Below, piece by piece: positions 40,391 through 49,856 of a stretch of DNA of 53,066 nt. The stretch's first letter is position 1. Every line of letters begins with the position of its first letter. The DNA comes from Lachnospiraceae bacterium. GTDB lineage: Bacteria; Bacillota; Clostridia; Lachnospirales; Lachnospiraceae. The position numbers and the translations under genes were made by a program. Location of the stretch: the NCBI GenBank assembly GCA_015057625.1, contig SVDZ01000016.1, positions 1-53,066 on the forward strand, written 5' to 3'. The notes below the pieces were generated by a model. That model was not told where the DNA came from, did not search any database, and saw only the letters and a list, made by a program, of their open reading frames with translations.

Positions 40391-41491
40391 ATGAAAAGAA
40401 TTGCAGATACATCAATTTTATTTTTGGCATCGTCTCTACTGGTGGGAAAAGTCGGCGGTTTTACAGATACGGTAGTGGTAGTGCTGGTAGCACTGACATT
40501 AACCTCGGCACTCTGGCTGGTGGATAAGAATGATGTGAAATTGATGACAAATACAGAAAAAGCAGTAATCCTTGGAATATTTGTACTGATGATTATCAGT
40601 TGGATGATAAAGCCTGCATTTATAATGTATGCACCCATACTTGTATACAGTACAGTATTGTATTCAAGACCGTTTTTTTTAATAGCGCTTATTGGTATTT
40701 TTGAGTATAGCAATCAGTCGGAGGTATTTGTGAGCATATTAATTCTTTCGGCTCTTGCAGCAATGCTCGCATATTCCACAGGGAAGATGGAAGTACTTGA
40801 AAATAATATCAGGCAACTCAGGGACAACAGTATTGAAAATGATATTAAGCTTAAGGAAAAAAATCGTCAGATTATTATAAATCAGGATAATGAGATTCAT
40901 CTGGCAACACTCAAAGAAAGAAATCGTATTGCCAGGGAGATACACGATAACGTGGGGCATATGCTGACCAGATCTATTTTGCAGGTGGGAGCACTTGCTA
41001 CTATCTATAAAGAAGAGCCTCTTCACAGCAGCATAAAGGAAGTAAACGAGACTCTTAATGTTGCCATGAACAATATCCGTGAGAGCGTTCATGATATACA
41101 TGATGAGTCTGTGGATTTGAAGCAGGCAATTATGGAATGCACAAAAGAGGCAAAAGAAAAATTTGATATCAGAATTGATTATGACATGTCCTCATTTGTT
41201 CCAAAAGATGTTAAGTACAGCTTTATAGCTATTGTAAAAGAGGCAATGTCTAACATTGTTAAACATTCAAACGGAACAGAGGTTTATCTTATGGCAAGGG
41301 AGCATCCCGGTTTTTATCAGCTTATAATTGAGGATAACGGATGTGTGGATAAGAAGGAATCCATGGATAATAAAGAATCCGGAATAGGGCTTACCAATAT
41401 GAAAGAGCGTGTTGAGAATCTGGGAGGAAGAATTCACATAAGCGTGGATGAGGGCTTTAAGATTTTCATTTCAGTTCCTAAAGAAAAATAA
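40391..41491 (+). CDS. NarL-type sensor histidine kinase
   Basis: 366 residues from ATG 40391 (TTGGAG at 40379-40384). About five short helices with almost no loops (about 5-130) form an intramembrane sensor, then a coiled coil, a HisKA_3 dimerisation domain with the phosphorylated His in EIHDNVGH (about H185), and a HATPase with DNG and GIGLTN motifs. Kinases of this shape (LiaS, DesK, YfiJ groups) sense membrane damage or antibiotics. It is divergent from the ABC-2 exporter, its probable target, and is followed by its regulator 19 bp later. Confidence 0.93.
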   Translation: MKRIADTSILFLASSLLVGKVGGFTDTVVVVLVALTLTSALWLVDKNDVKLMTNTEKAVILGIFVLMIISWMIKPAFIMYAPILVYSTVLYSRPFFLIALIGIFEYSNQSEVFVSILILSALAAMLAYSTGKMEVLENNIRQLRDNSIENDIKLKEKNRQIIINQDNEIHLATLKERNRIAREIHDNVGHMLTRSILQVGALATIYKEEPLHSSIKEVNETLNVAMNNIRESVHDIHDESVDLKQAIMECTKEAKEKFDIRIDYDMSSFVPKDVKYSFIAIVKEAMSNIVKHSNGTEVYLMAREHPGFYQLIIEDNGCVDKKESMDNKESGIGLTNMKERVENLGGRIHISVDEGFKIFISVPKEK

Positions 41492-41510
41492 GAGAGTAAA
41501 GGTAAAATAT

Positions 41511-42140
41511 ATGAGAGTAATACTTGTTGATGACGATACATTGGTTACTATGTCTTTAAAGACTATACTTGAGGCAGACGGAGAGATACAGGTGGTTGGC
41601 ACCGGAAATGACGGCAGTGATGCCATAAGGTTGTTTGAGGAACTTAAGCCGGATGTAGTCCTGATGGACATACAGATGAAAGAAATGGATGGGCTGACTG
41701 CATCTGAGCAGATTATGAAAAAAGATAATAATGCAAAAATACTTTTACTTACCACTTTTTCCGATGACGAGTACATAGTAAAGTCATTGTCGGTGGGAGC
41801 TAAGGGATATATTTTAAAACAGGATTTCGAAGGAATCATTCCTGCTATTCATGCGGTTATGAAGGGACAGAGTGTTTTCTGCGGAGAAATAGTTAATAAG
41901 ATTCCAAAACTTATGTCCAACAGTGAGCAGACAGATTGGTCAGAATTTGATATTTCAGAGAAGGAGATGGAAATAATTGAATTGGTTTCCAGAGGCCTCA
42001 GCAATAAAGAAATCGCAAACACCCTGTGCCTAAGTGAGGGGACAGTGAGAAATTATTTAAGTATAATACTTGAAAAACTGGAACTTAGAGACAGAACCCA
42101 GCTGGTAGTATTTTATTTAAGTAAGAAAAGGCCGGGATAA
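41511..42140 (+). CDS. NarL/LuxR-type response regulator
   Basis: 209 residues. Receiver domain (about 1-120) with the acidic pocket DDD at 7-9, the phosphorylated Asp at D53 in VVLMDIQM, and Lys in LKQDF. The C-terminal LuxR helix-turn-helix (about 145-205) has LSNKEIANTLCLSEGTVRNYL. The start at 41511 follows AAAGGT; a longer frame would overlap the kinase gene. It is expected to activate the divergent ABC-2 exporter when the kinase is stimulated. Confidence 0.95.
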   Translation: MRVILVDDDTLVTMSLKTILEADGEIQVVGTGNDGSDAIRLFEELKPDVVLMDIQMKEMDGLTASEQIMKKDNNAKILLLTTFSDDEYIVKSLSVGAKGYILKQDFEGIIPAIHAVMKGQSVFCGEIVNKIPKLMSNSEQTDWSEFDISEKEMEIIELVSRGLSNKEIANTLCLSEGTVRNYLSIILEKLELRDRTQLVVFYLSKKRPG

Positions 42141-42177
42141 AGTCCGGGAAAGGTTTTAGGTCAGAAATTAATCAAGA

Positions 42178-42207
42178 TTGACATGTTGTAAAGACGTATA
42201 GTAGAAT
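42178..42207 (+). promoter_or_regulatory. Promoter of gltX
   Basis: TTGACA (42178-42183), 18-bp spacer, TAGAAT (42202-42207), then a leader of about 45 nt. Confidence 0.7.
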
Positions 42208-42261
42208 GTTTACTGTGTGCGCATATGCACGGAACTGATTGAATATTAGGAGGAAAATACA

Positions 42262-43899
42262 ATGAATTACGATGAATTGGCAGAAGTGCTATTTCCTGAA
42301 ATAACTACTTCAAGAGAAGATATCGAGAAAATGTTCCCTGACAGAAACTTACCTGAAGGGGCAAAGGTAACAAGAATCGGACCTAGCCCAACAGGTTTCG
42401 TTCATTTAGGAAATTTATATAATGCAATTATCGGTGAAAGACTGGCTCACCAGTCAAATGGTGTATTTTACTTACGTATAGAGGATACTGATAATAAGAG
42501 AGAAGTTGAGGGAGCTGTAGAAACAGTTATCAATGCAATGAAATATTTCAGCGTTGAGTTTGACGAAGGCGCCGTTTCTGACGGTGACAACGGAAACTAC
42601 GGTCCATACAGACAGAGACAGCGTAAGAATATTTACCAGACATTTGCAAAATGGCTCACAACACAGGGAAAGACATATCCATGTTTCCTTACAGAGGAAG
42701 AACTTACAGCTATCAGAGAAAAGCAGATTGCTGATAAGTTGGATATCGGTATTTACGGTGAGTTCGCAGAAAAGAACAGAAATCTTACAATAGATGAAAT
42801 CAAGGCAAAGATTGCAGCAGGCGAGCCATGGGTACTCAGATACAAAGGTATCAAAACTGATGAATATATTTCTGTTGACGATGCAATCAGAGGAAAGCTT
42901 GAAATGCCAAGAAACTTCCTTGATTTTGTAATGCTTAAGAGTGATGGAATTCCTACATATCATTTTGCTCATGTAGTTGACGATCACCTTATGAAGTCAA
43001 CTCATGTTATTCGTGGTGAGGAGTGGATTTCTTCATTGCCTATCCATGTTGAGTTGTTCAATGCTTTGGGATGGCAGTTACCAATTTACTGTCACACAGC
43101 TACATTGATGAAGATTGACGGAAACAGCAAGCGTAAGCTTTCAAAGAGAAAAGATCCTGAACTTGCTTTGGCTTACTATCAGGAAGAGGGTATTTCTCAG
43201 GATGCTGTATGGGAGTTCTTATTGACAGTATTAAACTCAAATTTCGAAGAGTGGAGAATTGAGAACCCTACAAAAGATTATTTAGAGTTCGAATACTCAT
43301 TGGACAAAATGTCAAACTCAGGATGCTTAGTTGATTTAGATAAGCTTCATGATGTTTCAAAGAATGTTATTGCCAGAATGGATGCAGATACAGTTTACGA
43401 AAAGTGGCATGAGTGGTGTGCTCAATATAACAAGTCATTCGCAGAACTTATTGAAAAATATAAGGACAGAACACTCGGTGCTTTAAGAATCGGAAGAGGT
43501 GGAGAGAAGCCAAGAAGAGATTTAGTAAACTGGAAACAGGCTTGTGAATTTATGAAATTCTACTATGACGAGTTATTCGTTGTGGAAGATGATATGAATG
43601 AGCAGTCAGATTCTGAGACAATCAAGGCATTCTTCAACAAATACATGGAAATGTACGACCACAGTTTTGATCAGTCTGAATGGTTTGGCATGGTTAAGAA
43701 GATTACAGAAGAACTTGGTTTTGCAGTAAGACCAAAAGACTTCAAGAAGAATCCTGATATGTACAAGGGAAGTATTGTACAGACTACAAATATGCTCAGA
43801 ATTGCACTTACAGGAAGAGCAAATGCACCTGATGTCTGGGAAGTTTCACAGGTTTTAGGTGAGGATATAGTTAGAGACAGAATTTCAAAATGGTGCTAG
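42262..43899 (+). CDS. gltX: Glutamate--tRNA ligase
   Basis: 545 residues of class I aminoacyl-tRNA synthetase. The HIGH-type motif is PSPTGFVHLGN at 41-51 and the KMSKS-type motif is KLSKRKDPELA near 290-300. It is about 60 residues longer than the common bacterial enzyme, with an N-terminal extension of about 35 residues, a form seen in some clostridia. It charges tRNA-Glu and possibly tRNA-Gln; GatCAB is not in the window. AGGAGGA precedes the ATG, and codon use is that of a highly expressed gene. Confidence 0.97.
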   Translation: MNYDELAEVLFPEITTSREDIEKMFPDRNLPEGAKVTRIGPSPTGFVHLGNLYNAIIGERLAHQSNGVFYLRIEDTDNKREVEGAVETVINAMKYFSVEFDEGAVSDGDNGNYGPYRQRQRKNIYQTFAKWLTTQGKTYPCFLTEEELTAIREKQIADKLDIGIYGEFAEKNRNLTIDEIKAKIAAGEPWVLRYKGIKTDEYISVDDAIRGKLEMPRNFLDFVMLKSDGIPTYHFAHVVDDHLMKSTHVIRGEEWISSLPIHVELFNALGWQLPIYCHTATLMKIDGNSKRKLSKRKDPELALAYYQEEGISQDAVWEFLLTVLNSNFEEWRIENPTKDYLEFEYSLDKMSNSGCLVDLDKLHDVSKNVIARMDADTVYEKWHEWCAQYNKSFAELIEKYKDRTLGALRIGRGGEKPRRDLVNWKQACEFMKFYYDELFVVEDDMNEQSDSETIKAFFNKYMEMYDHSFDQSEWFGMVKKITEELGFAVRPKDFKKNPDMYKGSIVQTTNMLRIALTGRANAPDVWEVSQVLGEDIVRDRISKWC

Positions 43900-43941
43900 T
43901 ATTTCGGAAGGTTTACGGGATGCATTCACGAATATAACAAG

Positions 43942-43987
43942 AGGCGTTGCGTCAGTGATTTATAATCACAGATGTAGCGCCTTTTTA
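43942..43987 (+). terminator. Terminator of gltX
   Basis: A long stem with G-T pairs, arms about 43942-43960 and 43964-43982, followed by TTTTT. Confidence 0.8.
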
Positions 43988-44001
43988 TTAACACATATTC
44001 C

Positions 44002-44030
44002 TTGATTTGTTAAAAAAAAACAAGTAAGAT
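44002..44030 (+). promoter_or_regulatory. Promoter of the GNAT-DUF2130-alkD unit
   Basis: TTGATT (44002-44007), 17-bp spacer, TAAGAT (44025-44030). Confidence 0.55.
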
Positions 44031-44102
44031 AAAAGTATGAAAAATGATGTGAAAACGGGAGGTAAAAACTAAACATTTACTCAAAGTGAGAGGTGATAGA
44101 CT

Positions 44103-45056
44103 ATGTTATTTGTTAGGCTGATTAATTCCAATCTTGAAAAGGAATGGGATTTTGTCAGAAAGATGCCGATTGAGGAAAATGGTATGACAAATAGCCTTAA
44201 CGGTATTTCTAAGATTGAATTTGTGGAAAAAGCAGTTCCAGCCATAAAGGCCCACTCTAAAGGTGAGGAGTTGCCTTATTGGAAGGTGCCGGAGACTGTT
44301 TTGTTTTTGTGGGAAGAGCAAACTCAAAATATTGTGGGACTGTTTAGAATAAGACATAAACTCAATGAGGATTTGAGGGCCGGAGCAGGTATGATCTCGT
44401 TTTTCATCGCAAAGGAATTTCGTGGTATGGGATATGCTACGGAGGGTCTGAAGCTTGCACTGGATTTTGCCAGAGATTTTGTGGAAGAGGAATCATTTTA
44501 CCTCACTGCAAATGATGATAACAAAGCATCTATTAAGGTTATGCTGAAAAACGGCGGCAAAATTGTGAAAAAAGAAAACGGAAAAGTTTTTGTCACAATT
44601 AATAATCCCGGAAAGGCCAAAATACATCTGGAAAAAGTTACTCCTGAAAATTGGAGATTCAGATATAAAATATGTGATGCGCAGAGACATTTTGTTTCGG
44701 AGGCTACAGGTATTTTAGCAAGGGCATGGGCCTATAGAGAACACCATAGTGAGGTTCATATCATCTATGCTGACGACCAAAATGTCGGTATGGTTCTTTA
44801 TTATGATATCGAAGATATGAACGCTTATGCGTACAGCCAGATTCTAATTGATTGCAGATATCAGCAGAGAGGCTACGGAAGCGAGGCCACAAAACTGGTT
44901 CTTGATATTTTGGAAAAAGACGGTAGATATAACAAAGTGGTACTCTGTTATGTCGAGGGCAATGAGGCAGCCAAAAAAATGTACGAGAACCTTGGATTTG
45001 TTCAGACAGGGGACAGTGACGGAAACGAGATAATAATGACAAAATATTTCAGATAG
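44103..45056 (+). CDS. Tandem GNAT-family N-acetyltransferase
   Basis: 317 residues with two acetyltransferase domains. The first (about 1-165) has the acetyl-CoA loop RGMGYATEG. The second (about 177-315) has QRGYGSEATK and ends in a YVEGNEAAKKMYENLGF segment typical of diamine or amino-acid acetylating GNATs. Both loops look intact. Such tandem forms act on small molecules or drugs, but the substrate is not predictable. GAGAGGTGATAG precedes the ATG. DUF2130 follows after 9 bp. Confidence 0.88.
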   Translation: MLFVRLINSNLEKEWDFVRKMPIEENGMTNSLNGISKIEFVEKAVPAIKAHSKGEELPYWKVPETVLFLWEEQTQNIVGLFRIRHKLNEDLRAGAGMISFFIAKEFRGMGYATEGLKLALDFARDFVEEESFYLTANDDNKASIKVMLKNGGKIVKKENGKVFVTINNPGKAKIHLEKVTPENWRFRYKICDAQRHFVSEATGILARAWAYREHHSEVHIIYADDQNVGMVLYYDIEDMNAYAYSQILIDCRYQQRGYGSEATKLVLDILEKDGRYNKVVLCYVEGNEAAKKMYENLGFVQTGDSDGNEIIMTKYFR

Positions 45057-45065
45057 GAGGTCAAT

Positions 45066-46325
45066 ATGGCAGAATTAAAATGTCCACACTGCGGGCAGGC
45101 ATTTACAGTTGACGATACAGAACTTAGCTCTATCATTCAGCAGATTAGAGATAAGGAATTTGAGAAAGACCTCAAATCCAGAATCGCAGAATTAGAACAG
45201 CACATAGAAGAAAAGCACAATCTCGAACTGGAATCTAAAGAAAATGAAATAAGATTGCAGACAAAAGAGGAATACGAAAAAGAAATTTCAAAACTAAAAG
45301 AAAAGTTAAATCAGGCAGAGAACAATTTACAAAAAGTTCAGGGTGAACTTAGTTCTTTTGAAGATAAAAAGACCATTGCAGTGATGCAGGCAGTTGATGA
45401 GATGAAGGAAAAAAATAATAATCTCGAGAAAGAGCTTCAGCAGGAAAAAGCAAATGCCAAATTATTGCTTGCTAAAGAGCAGGCAAACAACAAACTTCTT
45501 CTGGAAAAAGAAAAGGAAAATAATAAACTTTTACTTGAACAGAAAGATGAGCAGATTGCTTTTTACAAAGACTTAAAGACTAAAATGTCCACGAAAATGG
45601 TTGGAGAAACTTTGGAACAACACTGTGAAGTTTTGTTCAATCAGATCAGGGCAACAGGATTCAAAAATGCATATTTTGAAAAGGATAATGATGCCAGAAG
45701 TGGAAGCAAGGGTGATTACATTTTCAGGGAATGTGATGAAAACGGAGTGGAGATTATCTCTATCATGTTTGAAATGAAAAACGAGATGGACGAGACTGCC
45801 ACAAAGCATAAGAACGAAGATTTCTTTAAGGAACTGGACAAGGACAGAAGGGAAAAGAAATGTGAGTATGCCGTGCTTGTATCCCTACTTGAGAGTGACA
45901 GCGAATTATACAATGCCGGTATCGTAGATGTGTCTCACAGATACGAAAAAATGTATGTGGTCAGACCACAGTGTTTTATCCCGATTATTACCCTTCTTAG
46001 AAATGCTGCGATGAATGCACTTTTGTACAAGCAGGAACTTCAGGAGGTGCGCAACCAGGATATAGATATTTCTAATTTTGAAGACAGTCTGTTGAAGTTT
46101 AAAGATGACTTTGGACGCAACTATGAAATTGCCCACAAGCATTTTGACAAAGCAATAGAAGAGATTGACAAAACAATACAGCATCTTGAAAAAGTTAAAA
46201 AAGAGTTACTTGGTTCGGACAATCAGCTTAGAATTGCCAATAATAAAGTTGATGAAGTCAGCGTGAAAAAACTTACAAAAGATAATCCGACTATGAAAGC
46301 AAAATTTGACGAACTAAAGAAGTAA
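45066..46325 (+). CDS. DUF2130 domain-containing coiled-coil protein
   Basis: 419 residues: a short N-terminal CPHCGQ zinc-ribbon half, a long coiled coil (about 25-175, rich in Glu/Lys/Leu with an ANNKLLLEKE repeat), then the DUF2130 domain (about 185-400). That domain has nuclease-like features such as the KNAYFEKDNDARSGSKGDYIF segment and the FEMKNE strand, reminiscent of restriction-endonuclease folds. The function is not established. The DNA repair gene right after it makes a DNA-linked role plausible. AGGAGG precedes the ATG. Confidence 0.85.
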   Translation: MAELKCPHCGQAFTVDDTELSSIIQQIRDKEFEKDLKSRIAELEQHIEEKHNLELESKENEIRLQTKEEYEKEISKLKEKLNQAENNLQKVQGELSSFEDKKTIAVMQAVDEMKEKNNNLEKELQQEKANAKLLLAKEQANNKLLLEKEKENNKLLLEQKDEQIAFYKDLKTKMSTKMVGETLEQHCEVLFNQIRATGFKNAYFEKDNDARSGSKGDYIFRECDENGVEIISIMFEMKNEMDETATKHKNEDFFKELDKDRREKKCEYAVLVSLLESDSELYNAGIVDVSHRYEKMYVVRPQCFIPIITLLRNAAMNALLYKQELQEVRNQDIDISNFEDSLLKFKDDFGRNYEIAHKHFDKAIEEIDKTIQHLEKVKKELLGSDNQLRIANNKVDEVSVKKLTKDNPTMKAKFDELKK

Positions 46326-46360
46326 CAAATAATAGATTTTAATAAATGGGTTGTTACGCT

Positions 46361-47050
46361 ATGATTATAAAAGAAATTGAAGATAAACTGCATGATAGTC
46401 AGGATATAAAATACAGAGATTTTCAGTCAAAGCTTATACCAAATGTGGATGAGAATTATTTCATTGGAGTGAGAACTCCAATGCTTCGCAAGTTCGCAAA
46501 AGAGATTTCAAAAAGGGAAGATGTGCAGGATTTTTTAAACTCAAAGCCGCACAAATATTTTGATGAGAATCAGTTACATGCTTTTATTATTTCAGATATG
46601 AAGGACTATGAAAATTGTCTAAATGAGTTAAAGAGTTTTCTTCCCTATGTGAATAATTGGGCTACCTGTGATCAGATGTCTCCAAAGATTTTTAAAAAGT
46701 ACAAAAAGAATCTATTGGAAGAGATTGAGGTATGGCTCAATTCAACTGAAACTTACACTGTGCGTTTTGCCATAAAAATGTTGATGGAACATTTTTTGGA
46801 TGATGATTTCAAAGAAAAATATCTTAGTATGGTAGCAAAGGTTTCCTCAGATGAATATTATATCAAAATGATGGTGGCATGGTATTTTGCCACAGCCCTT
46901 GCAAAACAGTATGATAAGGCAATTCCTTATATAGAACAGAAAAAACTTGATATATGGACTCACAATAAGACTATTCAAAAATCAGTTGAGAGCTACAGGA
47001 TTACAAAAGAACAAAAAGAATATTTGAGAAGTCTCAAAATAAAAAAATGA
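46361..47050 (+). CDS. DNA alkylation repair protein (AlkD-like)
   Basis: A 229-residue all-helical HEAT-like repeat protein. GVRTPMLRKFAKE near residues 30-42, NNWATCDQMSPK and the later WYFATALAKQY are family motifs of AlkD/AlkC DNA glycosylases, which excise alkylated bases. An in-frame ATG 15 bases upstream (46346) is the other start; neither has a clear RBS. It follows DUF2130 by about 35 bp, probably in the same transcript. Confidence 0.9.
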   Translation: MIIKEIEDKLHDSQDIKYRDFQSKLIPNVDENYFIGVRTPMLRKFAKEISKREDVQDFLNSKPHKYFDENQLHAFIISDMKDYENCLNELKSFLPYVNNWATCDQMSPKIFKKYKKNLLEEIEVWLNSTETYTVRFAIKMLMEHFLDDDFKEKYLSMVAKVSSDEYYIKMMVAWYFATALAKQYDKAIPYIEQKKLDIWTHNKTIQKSVESYRITKEQKEYLRSLKIKK

Positions 47051-47087
47051 TGCATTGGCAGCTAATGCTGCTAATGCATCATTTTTT
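47042..47087. terminator. Bidirectional terminator between convergent genes
   Basis: A perfect 15-bp stem 47042-47056 / 47073-47087 with A-run before and T-run after, so it works on both strands. Confidence 0.9.
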
Positions 47088-47093
47088 AAATGA

Positions 47094-48650
47094 TTAATCT
47101 TCATAAATGTATACTTGTGCAGGTCCAAAGTTGTCAGGGCTATTGTCATATGCACGAACAAGTATGTAGTATGTTTCTCCTTCAGTTAACTCAAGGTCAG
47201 TTATCTGGAAATTGATACTTCCTTCGGAGTCATCATTTTCCATAAAGGAATCCCAATCCCCGGTTGAATCAAAGAATATTACGCCAAATGTATCTATCGC
47301 TCCAGTGCTGCCAATGGTATATGTTCCGGTTTCAGAAGGTGTAAATGAGTAGAAAAGTGGTTTTGCACCTTCAATGTTAACCTGTAATGGAGAATCACAA
47401 GAAAGTATACCGTTTAAGTTATTGGCAATATAATCGCCGAAAGGAGTTGCAGAAACTGTAGACTGTGTAGTTGCCTCTGCATCCTGAACAATAACATCTG
47501 ATTTTGTAGAACTAAAGAAGTAATTGTATGTGGATTCAAATCCGTAATCCACACGAGTATTTCCAGTTATTGAGTAAGAAATATCATAATGACCATTTGG
47601 AAGTGAACCAAGATATTTTTTTGTTTCATAATCATATGTTAAATAAAAAACTCCATAAACTGGTTCGGAAGCTGAAATTTCAACATAAATCTTGCGAGAA
47701 ACTTTAGCTTTTGTGCCAATATTAGATGGATATAATACAACATCATCAGGGAGATTGTCACCATTGAATTCAAATGTGATAAGATTCATTTTTACAACAG
47801 CAACGTGAACAGAATCTGAGAATGTTTCTGGATCATCAGTAGAGCAATCAATAGATGCACCATAATCTATATCTTTTGAAAGTTTGTATCCATGACCTAT
47901 ATTCTCAGGATTATTATCATAGTCTTCTTCCTCGCCTTTGAAAGCAGATAAATATGTGAAGTATGGATCGCTGTCCTTTTTGTAAATAATTACACCATAT
48001 AATCCGTCTTCAGGAACATTAAAATGGAAATTCTTATATGCGTAGTAAGGAATGTCTGGATTATCTTCATGATCTTCATAAGACCATTCTGCAATGTCAT
48101 CTTTATCAAAATGAATATCAGCTTCGCTAACAACTACTGGTTCTGAAGTGTTTAATTCAGGAGCTTTAGGAGTTTCTTCGGCTGCTGTAGTAGTTTCTTC
48201 GGCTGCTGTAGTAGTTTCTTCAGCTACTGTAGTAGTTTCTTCAGCGGGTTTAGTAATCTGCTCAGCCGGTTTAGCTGGATTTGCTTTTTCTTTAGCAAAA
48301 ACAGTTACCTTAATAGTAACTTTTTTCTTTTTAATTGCCTTTGAGGCAACAGTGATTTTAGCTTTTCCTGGTTTGATAGCAGTGATAACACCTTTTTTAG
48401 AAACCTTTGCTATTTTTTTTGAACTTGTTTTGAAGGTAACCTTTTTTGAGATTTTTCCTTTAGTAGTCACTTTTACTTTAAGCTTGAATTTGTCGCCTTC
48501 GGTTAAAGTAAGTTTTTTGTTTTTAACATTAGTGACTTTAATTTTTTTGATTTTCCCAGTTGAAGCCGCTGGGACAACTGTTGGAGCACAAGTATTTACC
48601 AACATTGCCATTGCTGTGCAAAGAGCCAGCTTTTTGAATAATTTTTTCAT
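47094..48650 (-). CDS. Secreted BIG2/PPC-domain surface protein
   Basis: 518 residues: signal peptide (about 1-29, ending VPAAS), a very Lys-rich bacterial Ig-like group 2 domain (about 32-118), and a linker of AAEETTT repeats (about 137-160). A middle beta-rich region and a C-terminal pre-peptidase-C-like domain (about 425-517, with the LTEGETYYILVRAY strand) follow. No catalytic site or anchor (LPxTG) was seen. It is probably a cell-surface adhesin or polysaccharide-binding protein. AGGAGGAAC precedes the ATG. Confidence 0.78.
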   Translation of the reverse strand: MKKLFKKLALCTAMAMLVNTCAPTVVPAASTGKIKKIKVTNVKNKKLTLTEGDKFKLKVKVTTKGKISKKVTFKTSSKKIAKVSKKGVITAIKPGKAKITVASKAIKKKKVTIKVTVFAKEKANPAKPAEQITKPAEETTTVAEETTTAAEETTTAAEETPKAPELNTSEPVVVSEADIHFDKDDIAEWSYEDHEDNPDIPYYAYKNFHFNVPEDGLYGVIIYKKDSDPYFTYLSAFKGEEEDYDNNPENIGHGYKLSKDIDYGASIDCSTDDPETFSDSVHVAVVKMNLITFEFNGDNLPDDVVLYPSNIGTKAKVSRKIYVEISASEPVYGVFYLTYDYETKKYLGSLPNGHYDISYSITGNTRVDYGFESTYNYFFSSTKSDVIVQDAEATTQSTVSATPFGDYIANNLNGILSCDSPLQVNIEGAKPLFYSFTPSETGTYTIGSTGAIDTFGVIFFDSTGDWDSFMENDDSEGSINFQITDLELTEGETYYILVRAYDNSPDNFGPAQVYIYED

Positions 48651-48734
48651 AAGTTCCTCCTATCCCTTTCTTTATAGAAAAGATATTAATAATAGTTATG
48701 TGGGTAATTAAATTACACCCACATTGTAACAGGT

Positions 48735-48763
48735 ATTTTAGCACTTAAGGATTCTTAAATCAA
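48735..48763 (-). promoter_or_regulatory. Promoter of the BIG2/PPC protein
   Basis: On the minus strand TTGATT (48763-48758), 17-bp spacer, TAAAAT (48740-48735). Confidence 0.6.
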
Positions 48764-48825
48764 GCAAATTGTAAGTATTTTAGAGAGGTTTATTCTTTTT
48801 TTTGTTGGTTAAATTTGATAAAATA

Positions 48826-48864
48826 AGTGCATAAAATTAGTGCATAAAATAAGTGCATAAAATA
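48826..48864 (+). repeat. Three tandem 13-bp repeats upstream of the aldo-keto reductase
   Basis: AGTGCATAAAATT, then AGTGCATAAAATA twice. Each copy carries a CATAAAAT that resembles a -10, so copy number may affect promoter strength. Confidence 0.7.
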
Positions 48865-48932
48865 AGGTGGGAAAAGTGGAAGGGAAACGGCGTATAGTCA
48901 ATCACTATAAAGGTAGTATGAAGGGAGAAAAA

Positions 48933-49856
48933 ATGAAACAGATACCTATTAGATTAGTTGAAAAAAACACACCTGCAGTTATTGCCGGATGCATGAGATT
49001 TGCGGAAAAGTCAGTGAAAGAAGTGGCTGAGTTTGTTGACAGCGCATTGGAACTTGGAGTGGATTATTTTGATCACGCAGATATTTATGGAAATGGAAAG
49101 TGTGAGGAATTATTTGGTGAAGTATTAAATAATAATTCTTCAATTGACAGAGAAAAGATTGTGATACAGTCAAAATGCGGCGTGAGACTGGGTATTGACT
49201 TTGATTTATCTAAAGAACATATTCTTAATTCTGTAGATGGGATATTAAAGAGACTCAATACAGATTATCTTGACGTATTGTTACTCCACAGACCGGATGC
49301 ATTGTTTGAGCCTGAGGAGATAGCAGAGGCTTTAGACCGGTTAGAAGCAAGTGGAAAAGTAAAAACATTCGGGGTATCAAACTTTAAACCACTTCAGATT
49401 GAGCTTCTTAAAAAATGTGTAAAACAGGAACTTGTTATTAACCAGTTACAGTTTTCATTGCCTGTATCAAATATGATTGCCGGAAGTATGGAGATGAATA
49501 TGGAATCTCCGGGTTCCATAGATCACGATGGTGGAGTGCTTGATTACTGCAGACTTCATGACATGACAATTCAGGCTTGGTCTCCATTCCAGATGCCGGC
49601 ATGGCAGGGAGTATTTCTTGGAAATGACAGATATGCAGATCTCAATAAAGAGATAGATATTCTGGCTGAGAAATACGGTGTGACACCAACTACTATAGCA
49701 TCTGCCTGGATTTTGAGACACCCTGCAAAAATGCAGATAGTTTCAGGAACCACAAGTGTTCAGAGAATGAAAGAAATTGTTGATGCTTGCGATGTCAATC
49801 TTACAAGAGAAGAGTGGTACAAGCTTTACTTATCAGCCGGCCATTTATTGCCATAG
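48933..49856 (+). CDS. Aldo/keto reductase (YdhF-like)
   Basis: A 307-residue TIM-barrel NAD(P)H oxidoreductase. The catalytic tetrad is visible: D47, Y52 (HADIYGNG), K81 (QSKCG) and H119 (LLLHRP). The cofactor end has the WILRHPAKMQIVSGT and VQRMKEI segments. Length and sequence pattern match the E. coli YdhF group; the physiological substrate is unknown. ATG 48933 has AGGGAG upstream, better than in-frame ATGs at 48867 and 48918. Its stop is followed at once by a long inverted repeat. Confidence 0.94.
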   Translation: MKQIPIRLVEKNTPAVIAGCMRFAEKSVKEVAEFVDSALELGVDYFDHADIYGNGKCEELFGEVLNNNSSIDREKIVIQSKCGVRLGIDFDLSKEHILNSVDGILKRLNTDYLDVLLLHRPDALFEPEEIAEALDRLEASGKVKTFGVSNFKPLQIELLKKCVKQELVINQLQFSLPVSNMIAGSMEMNMESPGSIDHDGGVLDYCRLHDMTIQAWSPFQMPAWQGVFLGNDRYADLNKEIDILAEKYGVTPTTIASAWILRHPAKMQIVSGTTSVQRMKEIVDACDVNLTREEWYKLYLSAGHLLP

